Shown here: one piece after another, positions 1-7,925 of the stretch | Layout of the letters: each line of letters starts with the position of its first letter | How positions within the stretch are numbered: the stretch's first letter is position 1 | Source of the DNA: Mucilaginibacter myungsuensis | Lineage (GTDB): Bacteria > Bacteroidota > Bacteroidia > Sphingobacteriales > Sphingobacteriaceae | Direction of reading: 5' to 3' | Length of the DNA stretch: 64,000 nt | Assembly: GCF_015222005.1 (NCBI RefSeq) | Contig: NZ_JADFFL010000002.1 | Coordinates: 124,001-188,000, forward strand | The notes under the pieces: generated by a model | The model's input: the letters and a program-made list of their open reading frames with translations, nothing else | Told to the model about the DNA's origin: nothing | Database searches by the model: none | Translations under genes and position numbers: made by a program

Positions 1-90
1 CACCTGCAAATAGCACTGACACTGCTTTCCCCTAAATTAGGTAAAGATCACAGTCCCTGCCTTAGCACTTCCGTTAATAAGGGGTAGTTC
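1..90. repeat. Dispersed palindromic repeat, copy A (left-truncated by window edge)
   Basis: This stretch is nearly identical to 133-220 and similar to 32198-32287. All three share TGCAAAT(A/T)GCACTG, a TTTCCCCTAAATTAGG palindrome core and a right end of TAATAAGGGGTAG (in copy B TGATAAGGGGTAG). The left end lies outside the window. It is noncoding. The function is unknown; it resembles a short MITE or REP-like sequence. Confidence 0.75.
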
Positions 91-117
91 GCTCGCAAGG
101 GTCGAACGCATATCGTT

Positions 118-220
118 TACCCTTTATCAAAGCACCTGCAAATTGCACTGACACTGCTTTCCCCTAAATTAGGGGAAGACCACGGACTCTGCTTTAGCAC
201 TTCCGTTGATAAGGGGTAGA
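118..220. repeat. Dispersed palindromic repeat, copy B (complete)
   Basis: A complete unit of about 100 bp. The ends are imperfect terminal inverted repeats: TACCCTTTATCAA on the left and TTGATAAGGGGTA on the right. The centre is the palindrome CCCCTAAATTAGGGG. It lies directly upstream of the acyl-CoA dehydrogenase promoter and about 30 bp after copy A. Confidence 0.75.
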
Positions 221-249
221 TCATACCGATAAATAAATTAGTACAAAAG

Positions 250-280
250 TTTTACTATGCGTGCATAATAACTATTTTTG
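250..280 (+). promoter_or_regulatory. Bacteroidota-type promoter of the acyl-CoA dehydrogenase gene
   Basis: A -7 element TATTTTTG (273-280) matches the consensus TAnnTTTG. It is preceded, at the standard 19-bp spacing, by TTTT (250-253), one mismatch from the -33 element TTTG. Transcription would start near 284, about 20 nt before the ATG at 303. Confidence 0.55.
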
Positions 281-302
281 AAATTAGATAAACCCTGCAA
301 CC

Positions 303-1442
303 ATGCATTTTGAATTTACCGAAGAGCAACTGATGATACGCCAGGCCGCGCGCGATTTTGCGCAGAATGAGCTTAAACCCGGCGTGATAGAACGTGATGA
401 GCACCAAAAATTCCCGGCCGAGCAGATCAAAAAACTGGGCGAACTGGGCTTTTTAGGTCTGATGGTATCGCCCGAATACGGCGGCAGCGGTATGGACGCG
501 ATCAGTTATGTACTGGCGATGGAAGAGCTGTCCAAGATAGACTCATCGGCATCGGTAGTGGTATCGGTAAATAACTCGCTGGTGTGCTACGGTCTGGAAA
601 AATTTGGCACCGAGGAGCAAAAGCAAAAATATCTGGTCCCTTTAGCAAGCGGACAAGTACATGGCGCATTCTGTCTGTCAGAACCCGAGGCGGGTAGTGA
701 TGCCACCTCGCAACGTACCACAGCTATCGACATGGGCGACCACTATCTGCTTAACGGAACCAAAAATTGGATCACCAATGGCGGCACCGCGTCAACCTAT
801 CTGGTGATCGCACAAACCGATGTTGCCAAGGGGCACAAAGGCATTAACGCGCTCATTGTAGAAAAAGGTATGCCTGGTTTCACCGTCGGCCCAAAAGAAA
901 ATAAGATGGGGATCCGCGGATCTGATACACATTCGCTGATGTTCACAGATGTGAAAGTGCCCAAAGAGAACCGCATTGGTGAGGACGGCTTCGGATTTAA
1001 ATTCGCTATGCAAACGTTGGAAGGTGGGCGCATTGGTATCGCCGCACAGGCTTTGGGTATCGCATCAGGGGCGTTCGAGCTGGCTACCGCCTATGCTAAA
1101 GAACGCAAAACTTTCGGCAAGCCAATTGCCGACCATCAAGCTATTCAATTTAAACTGGCCGATATGGCTACCGAGATAGAGGCCGCACGACTGCTTTGTC
1201 TGAAGGCGGCCTGGTTAAAAGACAATCACAAACCTTACGGCCCGGCCAGCGCTATGGCCAAACTCTTCGCATCTGAAGTGGCCATGAAAACCACCGTTGA
1301 GGCCGTGCAGATCCACGGTGGTTATGGCTTTGTAAAGGAATACCATGTAGAGCGCCTGATGCGTGATGCCAAGATCACGCAGATCTATGAGGGCACGTCC
1401 GAAATTCAGAAGATCGTCATATCCCGCGATGTGTTGAAATAG
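303..1442 (+). CDS. Acyl-CoA dehydrogenase (short/medium-chain, FAD-dependent)
   Basis: The 379-residue protein is full length for the acyl-CoA dehydrogenase family. These enzymes introduce the alpha,beta double bond into acyl-CoA in beta-oxidation or branched-chain amino acid breakdown and pass electrons to ETF. The flavin-contact signature FCLSEPEAGSD lies near residues 120-135, and the C-terminal IYEGTSEIQ motif supplies the likely catalytic base Glu363, as in butyryl-CoA dehydrogenases. The ATG at 303 is the natural start because MHFEFTEEQ aligns with the family N-terminus. No Shine-Dalgarno site is visible, which is normal in Bacteroidota. It stands alone, 61 bp before a TlpA-like lipoprotein gene. 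Chain-length preference cannot be read from sequence alone. Confidence 0.93.
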   Translation: MHFEFTEEQLMIRQAARDFAQNELKPGVIERDEHQKFPAEQIKKLGELGFLGLMVSPEYGGSGMDAISYVLAMEELSKIDSSASVVVSVNNSLVCYGLEKFGTEEQKQKYLVPLASGQVHGAFCLSEPEAGSDATSQRTTAIDMGDHYLLNGTKNWITNGGTASTYLVIAQTDVAKGHKGINALIVEKGMPGFTVGPKENKMGIRGSDTHSLMFTDVKVPKENRIGEDGFGFKFAMQTLEGGRIGIAAQALGIASGAFELATAYAKERKTFGKPIADHQAIQFKLADMATEIEAARLLCLKAAWLKDNHKPYGPASAMAKLFASEVAMKTTVEAVQIHGGYGFVKEYHVERLMRDAKITQIYEGTSEIQKIVISRDVLK

Positions 1443-1503
1443 TTACACCATTTAGATGCCCTGCTTAATTAAGAATACTAATTTAGTAGGGTATTTTATT
1501 TTT

Positions 1504-2721
1504 ATGCGTAACAGACTATTCTTATTGCTGATCGGTATCATTACCATCAGCGCTTGCCATACCACACCCACCGAATTGCAGACCGGCATTTGGCGCGGTG
1601 TACTGACCATGAAGACCGGCGACGAACTGCCCTTTAACTTTGAGGTTAAAGGCAAAGGCCCCAAACAACAGCTCACCATATTTAACGGAGCAGAAGAATT
1701 CCCGGTAGATGATGTGCGTTTGGTGGATGATTCAGTATTTATCAAAATGCCTTTGTTCGATTCAGAGTTCAAATTGAAGCAAGCCGACGGTAAACTCGTA
1801 GGCAAGTGGGTAAAACACCTTGCCCAAAAAGACAGCGAACTCGACTTTGTGGCCACTCCCGGGCAAGATTGGCGCTTTTTTGAAAAGCCAGAAACCGCTA
1901 AAGCTAATGTGGGTGGCCGCTGGTCGGCCGTGTTTACCAGCGATGGCGTGCGCGATACTACCGTTGGCGAGTTTAAGCAAGACGGCAACAAGGTTACCGG
2001 CACCTTCCTCACCACCACCGGCGATTACCGCTTTTTAGAGGGGACAATTAACGGCGATAAGCTTTATCTCTCTTGCTTTGAAGGCGGCCACGCTTTTTTG
2101 TTCAGTGCCGATGTTAAAGATAGTGTTACCCTCGTGAACGGAAAATTCGGTACCGATACCTGGGAAGCCGTTAAAAAATCTGATGCCAAACTGCCCGATG
2201 CCTACTCCCTCACCGCTTTAAAACCCGGCTTTAAAAAACTCGACTTTACCTTTAAAGACATCGACGGCAAACCCGTATCCCTTACCGACGACCGCTTTAA
2301 AGGCAAAGTGGTGATCGTACAATTTATGGGATCATGGTGCCCCAACTGCATGGACGAGACGGCTTACCTGGTCAACTATTACAAAAAGTATCAACCTAAG
2401 GGCGTGGAGATAGTCGGCCTGGCTTATGAGCGTACTACAGACTTTGAGCGGTCTAAAAAAACACTTACACAACTAAAAGACCGTTTTGATATCCCTTACC
2501 CGCTGCTGATCACCGGCTTTACTAACGATAAAAAAGAGACAGCTAAAAGTTTACCTATGCTGGCCAATTTTTTGGCCTTCCCTACCACCATCATTATCGA
2601 CAAAAAAGGCGATGTCCGCAAGATCCACACCGGCTTTAGCGGTCCGGGTACAGGCGAACATTATGTGGAATTTGTGAACGAGTTTGAGAAATTGACGGAT
2701 GATCTGCTGGCGGAAAAGTGA
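1504..2721 (+). CDS. TlpA-like thioredoxin-fold lipoprotein
   Basis: The start at 1504 (MRNRLFLLL) is preferred over an in-frame ATG at 1456, because it places a lipoprotein signal at the very N-terminus with acylated Cys18 (TISAC). The mature protein has a beta-rich N-terminal region of roughly 220 residues. A C-terminal AhpC/TSA-TlpA-type thioredoxin domain follows, with the redox motif CPNC at residues 279-282 in the context GSWCPNC. Such proteins act in the periplasm as thiol:disulfide oxidoreductases; the client is unknown. The N-terminal half is the kind of variable module seen in many Bacteroidota TlpA relatives. Length is 405 residues. Confidence 0.85.
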   Translation: MRNRLFLLLIGIITISACHTTPTELQTGIWRGVLTMKTGDELPFNFEVKGKGPKQQLTIFNGAEEFPVDDVRLVDDSVFIKMPLFDSEFKLKQADGKLVGKWVKHLAQKDSELDFVATPGQDWRFFEKPETAKANVGGRWSAVFTSDGVRDTTVGEFKQDGNKVTGTFLTTTGDYRFLEGTINGDKLYLSCFEGGHAFLFSADVKDSVTLVNGKFGTDTWEAVKKSDAKLPDAYSLTALKPGFKKLDFTFKDIDGKPVSLTDDRFKGKVVIVQFMGSWCPNCMDETAYLVNYYKKYQPKGVEIVGLAYERTTDFERSKKTLTQLKDRFDIPYPLLITGFTNDKKETAKSLPMLANFLAFPTTIIIDKKGDVRKIHTGFSGPGTGEHYVEFVNEFEKLTDDLLAEK

Positions 2722-2756
2722 ACCGGCGGTTTCTTTATTAGTGATCTGTTTCAAGT

Positions 2757-3003
2757 TCCCTACTTGGGGACTACCGTGTACCCACATTTTTAAAATTGGT
2801 TTATCTGCCCCTGGAGGGGGCTACCTGTTTATAGCAATGATCGTGAAAAATGAAATTCTTCCGGCGGAAGCACCCTTAAGCTAAGCATATCCACGAAGGG
2901 CAGCTTCTCTGAGGCATTATCATATCGGCTTGTTTTAATTATAAACAGGTAGTACCTCCGGCACATAGAAAGATGTGGGTCTGCGGTAGTCCCCAAGGAG
3001 GGA
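2757..3003. mobile_element. MITE-like 247-bp element with long terminal inverted repeats
   Basis: The outer 35 bases of each end pair almost perfectly when inverted (left CTTGGGGACTACCG, right CGGTAGTCCCCAAG). Inner arms pair again through CTACCTGTTTATA at 2821-2833 and TATAAACAGGTAG at 2940-2952. About 105 bp of unpaired centre remain. It carries no convincing gene, only a 69-codon open frame made mostly of repeat sequence. It fills the gap between the TlpA-like gene and the pyk terminator. This is the architecture of a nonautonomous element or a large RNA hairpin; no target-site duplication was recognised. Confidence 0.6.
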
Positions 3004-3037
3004 ATTAAAAGCAACTCTACCATCAGCAACCATGACA

Positions 3038-3070
3038 TAAAAAAACGCCCCGAGGAAACCCCAGGGCGTT
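3038..3070 (-). terminator. Rho-independent terminator of pyk
   Basis: Read on the minus strand, a GC-rich hairpin with AACGCCC/GGGCGTT outer stem is followed by a run of seven T. It lies about 45 bp past the pyk stop codon. Confidence 0.85.
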
Positions 3071-3112
3071 CGATATTTTAACAAGGCCAATCAAGATCGA
3101 CCGGTCACCGAA

Positions 3113-4549
3113 TTAGTCGATAACCGAAACTTTCAGCATGTTGGTCTTACCTTTTTCGTAAATTGGTACTGATGCTGTATTGATCACCAGGTCGCCTTCA
3201 ATTACGTGGCCTTCGGCTTTCAGCATGGCGTTGATGTCGGCGATAGATTTATCGGTGCTTTCAAAACCATCGTAGTAGAACGCTTTAACACCCCACAGTA
3301 AGCTTAACGAGTTAAGTAATTGCGTGTTGGCAGTAAAGATAAAAGTACCCGCTTTAGGGCGGTAACTTGATATCTCGAACGCGGTGTAACCCGATGTGGT
3401 CATAGATACGATACCTGTTGCGTTTACTTGTTTAGCTAAGTGAACAGCTGTTTCGCAAACGGCGTTGCTGGTCTTGGCAGCCTCAGGTACTTTATCATAA
3501 GATTCTTTAGGAGAGTTGAAAGGATAACCCAACTCTTCTACGTTACGTACGATCTTAGCCATGGTCTCGATAACGATCAGCGGGAATTCACCAACCGACG
3601 TCTCGCCGCTTAGCATCACCGCGTCGGCGCCATCTAATACGGAGTTAGCAACGTCATTCACCTCGGCACGTGTAGGGCGCGGGGTAGTGATCATCGACTC
3701 TAACATCTGCGTAGCAACGATAACCGGTTTAGAAGCTGCGCGACATTTGCGTGCGATCATTTTTTGCAGCAATGGTACTTCCTCTAAAGGCATTTCCACA
3801 CCAAGGTCACCACGGGCCACCATCACACCGTCGGTAGCCTCTATAATAGCGTCGATGTTATCGATCGCCTCTGGTTTTTCAATCTTAGCGATGACGCGAG
3901 AGGCTTTACCGGCCCGGGCGATCACACGTTTCAGGTCAACAATGTCTTCAGCATTACGAACAAATGAAAGACCGATCCACTCTACGTCATTCTCTAAAGC
4001 CTGATCCAGATTGATCAGATCCTCTGGTGTTAAACTTGGGATAGATACTTTAGTGTTTGGCAGGTTAACACCTTTACGTGAAGTTAAGATACCACCGTGA
4101 ACAACTTCGCAAACAACAAGGTCAACGCGGTTGGTCTCAATAACTTTCATTTGCAGTTTACCGTCGTCTAACAAGATGATCTCGTTAGGTTTTACGTCCT
4201 GCGGGAAAGTGTCATAAGTAATGTAGATCTGGTTCTCGTCGCCAATGCACTCTTTGGTGGTCATGTTGATGCGAGCACCGTTAGCAAGGTGGATACCACC
4301 GTCTTTTACCAATCCGATACGGATCTTTGGTCCTTGCAGGTCGGCCAGGATGCTGACATTGGTCTTGTACTCCTGGTTGATCTCGCGGATCAGGTCGATG
4401 GTTTTCTGGTGAACCTCGGGTTTACCGTGCGAAAAGTTCAAGCGGCAAACATTCACACCGGCTTGTATCATAGCTACCAATACGTCCTTTTGTGCCGAAG
4501 CAGGGCCCATAGTGGCAACTATTTTAGTTTTGTTGTTAGATAGTTTCAT
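3113..4549 (-). CDS. pyk: Pyruvate kinase
   Basis: This glycolytic enzyme transfers phosphate from phosphoenolpyruvate to ADP, giving pyruvate and ATP in the cytoplasm. The 478 residues match the usual bacterial length. Visible hallmarks are the N-terminal TKIVATMGPAS strand, the active-site KIEKPEAI segment with the catalytic lysine, the metal-binding MVARGDLGVE, and the MLSGETSVGEFP loop. The C-terminal allosteric domain is complete. The gene has its own terminator and sits 76 bp downstream of the IPExxxVDY gene on the same strand, so the two may be cotranscribed. Confidence 0.97.
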   Translation of the reverse strand: MKLSNNKTKIVATMGPASAQKDVLVAMIQAGVNVCRLNFSHGKPEVHQKTIDLIREINQEYKTNVSILADLQGPKIRIGLVKDGGIHLANGARINMTTKECIGDENQIYITYDTFPQDVKPNEIILLDDGKLQMKVIETNRVDLVVCEVVHGGILTSRKGVNLPNTKVSIPSLTPEDLINLDQALENDVEWIGLSFVRNAEDIVDLKRVIARAGKASRVIAKIEKPEAIDNIDAIIEATDGVMVARGDLGVEMPLEEVPLLQKMIARKCRAASKPVIVATQMLESMITTPRPTRAEVNDVANSVLDGADAVMLSGETSVGEFPLIVIETMAKIVRNVEELGYPFNSPKESYDKVPEAAKTSNAVCETAVHLAKQVNATGIVSMTTSGYTAFEISSYRPKAGTFIFTANTQLLNSLSLLWGVKAFYYDGFESTDKSIADINAMLKAEGHVIEGDLVINTASVPIYEKGKTNMLKVSVID

Positions 4550-4625
4550 ATTTTGAGGTTAATGAAAGAAGGCTCTTGTCCCAAGCATTGATGGTGTATT
4601 TATAACACCTTCGTAAAAATCTGCG

Positions 4626-5048
4626 CTAAAATAGGAGATTTTCTCTGGATTTCACTTTTTTTGGATCGATCTTTATTGCAGCCACCACTTCGGGTATCTT
4701 ATTAAGGCCATTCACGATATTAACAAGGTCCTGATCATCTATATAATTTTTGATCAGCATAAAATAATCGGCCTCGCGCATTTCGGGGATTAGCAGGCCA
4801 TCGGGGCTGCGGTTAGCTATAATATAGAACATCGTTTCGCTGGCTTCCCAAAAATCTTCGAACATAGCGAACTGCACAGGCTCGGGCGAATTGGGGTAGA
4901 TATTTACCTCATGATCATCAACACGCTTAAAATTAAAGTGTAAAAACTTATTGATAAGATAACACATGCGGTAATCCTTTTGCGCTGATGTGATGGCAAT
5001 TAGCACAAAATCAAGGTCGAATTCTAATTTTAAAACCTTTTTGTTCAA
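4626..5048 (-). CDS. IPExxxVDY family protein (unknown function)
   Basis: The 140-residue protein contains IPEMREADY, a variant of the IPExxxVDY motif that names this small Bacteroidota-restricted family. No catalytic residues, signal peptide or membrane segment are visible, so it is probably cytoplasmic. In this window it lies between pyk and the acpP-fabF-rnc cluster, divergent from acpP. Placement beside lipid and glycolysis genes suggests a housekeeping role, but none is known to me. Confidence 0.8.
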   Translation of the reverse strand: MNKKVLKLEFDLDFVLIAITSAQKDYRMCYLINKFLHFNFKRVDDHEVNIYPNSPEPVQFAMFEDFWEASETMFYIIANRSPDGLLIPEMREADYFMLIKNYIDDQDLVNIVNGLNKIPEVVAAIKIDPKKVKSRENLLF

Positions 5049-5130
5049 AACAATATTATTAAGTTCGTAAACTTACAAACAGAAACATCAGGGCTAAAAT
5101 TTTGTTATCAATGATGGCAAAGATTTTAGG

Positions 5131-5161
5131 TTTGATATTTGATTTAATTTATTTTTCTTTG
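5131..5161 (+). promoter_or_regulatory. Promoter of acpP
   Basis: TTTG at 5131-5134 and TTTCTTTG at 5154-5161 are separated by exactly 19 bp. This fits the Bacteroidota TTTG-N19-TAnnTTTG consensus with one mismatch. It leaves a leader of about 30 nt before the acpP ATG. Confidence 0.7.
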
Positions 5162-5195
5162 CACAGAATTTATTAATCATTAAAAACAAAAGACT

Positions 5196-5432
5196 ATGTC
5201 TGATATCGCTTCAAGAGTAAAAGCTATTATCGTAGAAAAATTAGGTGTTGACGAATCTGAAGTTACACCTGAGGCAAGTTTCACGAATGACCTGGGTGCT
5301 GACTCTTTAGACACCGTAGAGCTGATCATGGAATTTGAAAAAGAATTTAACGTGGCTATCCCTGACGATCAGGCAGAAACTATCGGTACTGTTGGTCAAG
5401 CTGTAGCTTACCTTGAAAAAAACGTTAAATAA
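5196..5432 (+). CDS. acpP: Acyl carrier protein
   Basis: This is the carrier of growing acyl chains in type II fatty acid synthesis. The 78-residue acidic protein has the phosphopantetheine attachment motif GADSLD with Ser37. Length and charge are typical. It is the first gene of a compact run acpP-fabF-rnc, with 24 bp to fabF, a layout conserved in many bacteria. A good promoter lies just upstream. Confidence 0.97.
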   Translation: MSDIASRVKAIIVEKLGVDESEVTPEASFTNDLGADSLDTVELIMEFEKEFNVAIPDDQAETIGTVGQAVAYLEKNVK

Positions 5433-5456
5433 TCTTTTCCATCTAAGAGATCTTGA

Positions 5457-6710
5457 ATGGAGTTTAAAAGAGTTGTAGTAACCGGGCTTGGTGCGCTTAC
5501 TCCGATCGGTAACACGGTTTCAGAATACTGGAACGGTCTGATCAGCGGAGTAAGCGGCGCAGCCATGATCAAGAGTTTTGATACTACCAAGTTCAAAACC
5601 CAATTCGCTTGCGAAGTAAAGAATTTTGATGCCGATGGCTTTTTAGGCCGTAAGGATGCCCGTAAACTGGACCCATTTGTTCAGTATGCGCTCTTTTCGA
5701 CCGAAGAGGCTGTGAACGATGCCGGCTTAGATTTTTCTAAGTTGGATACCAGCCGCATAGGTGTGATCTGGGGTTCGGGCATAGGCGGTCTGAAGACTTT
5801 CCTTGACGAGGTTACCGCTTTCGCTAAAGGCGATGGTACACCACGTTTTAATCCATTCTTTATCCCTAAGATGATAGCTGATATCGCTCCCGGGCATATC
5901 TCTATAAAATACGGCTTACGCGGGCCAAACTTTACCACAGTTTCTGCTTGTGCATCATCTAACAACTCGTTAATTGATGCCTTTAATTACATCCGTTTAG
6001 GAAAAGCCAATATGTTTATCAGCGGCGGCTCCGAAGCGATCATTAATGAAGCAGGTATCGGTGGTTTTAATGCCATGCACGCCCTGTCTACCCGTAATGA
6101 TGACCCTGCAACGGCCTCGCGCCCGTTCGACCTTGACCGCGACGGTTTTGTTGCCGGCGAAGGTGCAGGTACTATCATACTGGAAGAACTGGAGCATGCT
6201 AAAGCACGCGGAGCAAAGATCTATGCTGAAATGATGGGTGGCGGCATGAGTGCCGACGCTTACCACATGACAGCACCGCATCCTGAAGGCATGGGCGCAG
6301 CCCTTGTAATGAAGGCCGCGTTAGAAGATGCAGGCATGACACCGGCTGACATCGACTACGTGAACGTTCATGGTACATCGACCCCGATCGGTGACCCGCA
6401 GGAAGTTAAAGCGATTACAGAAGCTTACGGCGAGGATATCTATCGCATCAATATCAGCTCTACCAAATCAATGACCGGTCACCTGTTGGGTGCTGCCGGC
6501 GCTGTTGAGGCTATCGCTGCTATTATGTCCGTTAAGCACAATATCATTCCACCGACCATCAACCACTTTACTGATGATCCGGCTTTTGACCCTAAGATCA
6601 ACTTCACCTTTAACAAGTCGCAAGAGCGTATTGTTAGGGCTGCGCAAAGCAACGGATTTGGTTTTGGCGGACACAATGCTTCCGTGATATTCAAAAAGTT
6701 CGAAGAATAA
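5457..6710 (+). CDS. fabF: Beta-ketoacyl-ACP synthase II
   Basis: This condensing enzyme extends acyl-ACP with malonyl-ACP in fatty acid synthesis. The full catalytic triad is present: Cys165 in TVSACASS, His305 in NVHGTSTP and His342 in SMTGHLLGA. The length of 417 residues matches FabF (KAS II) rather than KAS III. It follows acpP by 24 bp and precedes rnc by 11 bp, so the three genes are very likely one transcript. Confidence 0.97.
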   Translation: MEFKRVVVTGLGALTPIGNTVSEYWNGLISGVSGAAMIKSFDTTKFKTQFACEVKNFDADGFLGRKDARKLDPFVQYALFSTEEAVNDAGLDFSKLDTSRIGVIWGSGIGGLKTFLDEVTAFAKGDGTPRFNPFFIPKMIADIAPGHISIKYGLRGPNFTTVSACASSNNSLIDAFNYIRLGKANMFISGGSEAIINEAGIGGFNAMHALSTRNDDPATASRPFDLDRDGFVAGEGAGTIILEELEHAKARGAKIYAEMMGGGMSADAYHMTAPHPEGMGAALVMKAALEDAGMTPADIDYVNVHGTSTPIGDPQEVKAITEAYGEDIYRINISSTKSMTGHLLGAAGAVEAIAAIMSVKHNIIPPTINHFTDDPAFDPKINFTFNKSQERIVRAAQSNGFGFGGHNASVIFKKFEE

Positions 6711-6721
6711 TAGCCTGTAGA

Positions 6722-7447
6722 ATGCCAATAACCGGGTTTTATAAGCTGTATTTTTCTAAGAACAAGACTTACGTTAAGCAATTAAAGAATTTGCTCGGCT
6801 TCGTGCCGGGCAATTTGTCGTTATACCGTAATGCATTTCGGCACAAATCAGCAGCCACCAACGTACGTAAAGGCGTAAAGAACAGTAACGAGCGTTTAGA
6901 ATTTTTAGGCGATGCCGTGTTAGGCAGCGTGGTGGCCGAAGTTTTGTTTAAACTTTACCCTTACGAGGACGAGGGCTTTTTGACCGAGCTACGTTCTAAG
7001 ATCGTTAACCGAGCTAACCTTAACCAGTTGGCCCGGAAAATGGGTTTTGAGCAATTGGTAGAATACGATGCCCGCATGGTAGGCAGCACCCGCCAGGGTT
7101 CGCTGTTAGGCGATGCTTTTGAAGCGTTGATCGGCGCCGTTTATCTGGACAAGGGTTACGAGTTCACTAAGAGTTTCCTAATCAACCACATCATTAAATC
7201 CCACATCGATATCCACACTCTGGAGCAGACCGAGACCAACTTCAAGAGCAAGTTGATCGAATGGTGCCAGCGCCACGGCAAGGATATCAGCTTTGATCTG
7301 GTAGAGAACAAAGAGGGCGAAAGCAACAAGCTATTCAGCATCCACGCTATTATTGATGGCGAAGTGATGGGCTTGGGTAAGGAGTTCTCTAAAAAGAATG
7401 CGGAGAAACTTGCGGCAGAGAAAGCATGCGAGGTGTTGGGGATCTGA
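6722..7447 (+). CDS. rnc: Ribonuclease III
   Basis: This double-strand-specific endoribonuclease processes rRNA precursors and structured mRNAs. The signature NERLEFLGDAVLG carries the acidic metal ligands, a second acidic site lies in GDAFEALIGAVYLD, and a double-stranded RNA-binding domain occupies about the last 70 residues. The 241 residues include a slightly extended N-terminus (MPITGFYKLYF), common in this phylum. It begins 11 bp after fabF. An S23/IVS-like remnant lies immediately downstream. Confidence 0.96.
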   Translation: MPITGFYKLYFSKNKTYVKQLKNLLGFVPGNLSLYRNAFRHKSAATNVRKGVKNSNERLEFLGDAVLGSVVAEVLFKLYPYEDEGFLTELRSKIVNRANLNQLARKMGFEQLVEYDARMVGSTRQGSLLGDAFEALIGAVYLDKGYEFTKSFLINHIIKSHIDIHTLEQTETNFKSKLIEWCQRHGKDISFDLVENKEGESNKLFSIHAIIDGEVMGLGKEFSKKNAEKLAAEKACEVLGI

Positions 7448-7466
7448 GGTTAGTTAATTAGTGATC

Positions 7467-7491
7467 AGTTAATTAGAGATTAGGTGGAATT
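7467..7491. repeat. Left 25-bp inverted repeat flanking the S23 pseudogene
   Basis: These 25 bp (core TTAATTAGAGATTAGGTGG) recur in inverted orientation at 7890-7914 with a single mismatch. The stop codon of the S23-like frame falls next to the inner edge of this repeat. Confidence 0.75.
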
Positions 7492-7857
7492 AGCTACCTT
7501 TCTTTCGCAAGAACTCGATATAGCCATTTATCATTTTCATACATTCCTCGCACTCCGCTCTCAATTCGATCAATACATCTTTCGTTATGTAGTCCTCGTC
7601 GAAAGCTATTATTAAATGATCGATAGTTTCAGCAGCTGAACCCCTTGCGTTAATAAAAAATTTTGCGGCATCAGCGTAGTGATAGCGACCGTGGCCTTCG
7701 GCAATATTATTACCGATAGATCTGGAGGAACGAACGATCTGGTCTGTCAATCTATATTTCTCTTCAGAAGGAAAAGACGTTTTGTTAATTGAGATATAGT
7801 TTTTCTAAATGCTCTGGATCTTTTCCAAACGTTTAGGTCATAAAGGCACTCATGCCA
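7490..7857 (-). pseudogene. Frameshifted four-helix-bundle (S23 / 23S rRNA intervening-sequence) protein
   Basis: The C-terminal 97 codons read FPSEEKYRLTDQIVRSSRSIG and onward, a clear S23-family four-helix-bundle protein. The matching N-terminus (DLNVWKRSRAF, then SQLTK) is present just upstream but in another frame. The two halves meet in the GTCTTTT tract near 7774-7781, where two extra bases or one missing base break the frame. No in-frame ATG begins the N-terminal part, which is preceded by TAA. The gene is therefore probably dead, unless the shift is a sequencing error. It is flanked by the 25-bp inverted repeats at 7467 and 7890. Confidence 0.75.
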
Positions 7858-7889
7858 TTAAGATAAGAAAAAACAGACGAATATCGACC

Positions 7890-7914
7890 AATCCCACCTA
7901 ATCTCTAATTAACT
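7890..7914. repeat. Right 25-bp inverted repeat flanking the S23 pseudogene
   Basis: This is the inverted partner of 7467-7491 (24 of 25 bases). Together they bracket the S23-like remnant, giving a unit of about 450 bp with the outline of an intervening-sequence element. Confidence 0.75.
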
Positions 7915-7925
7915 AATCTCTCTAC

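Noticed and set aside
1-220. CRISPR array
   Set aside because: Only two repeat units about 130 bp apart, with palindromic interior and no regular short spacers; no cas genes nearby.
1452-2018. Open frame of 188 codons on the minus strand
   Set aside because: It is antisense to the TlpA-like gene, has no family match that I recognise, and uses Ser/Thr/Pro-rich shadow composition.
2829-3038. Small gene of 69 codons on the minus strand
   Set aside because: It is made mostly of the arms and centre of the MITE-like element, so it is probably not expressed as a protein.
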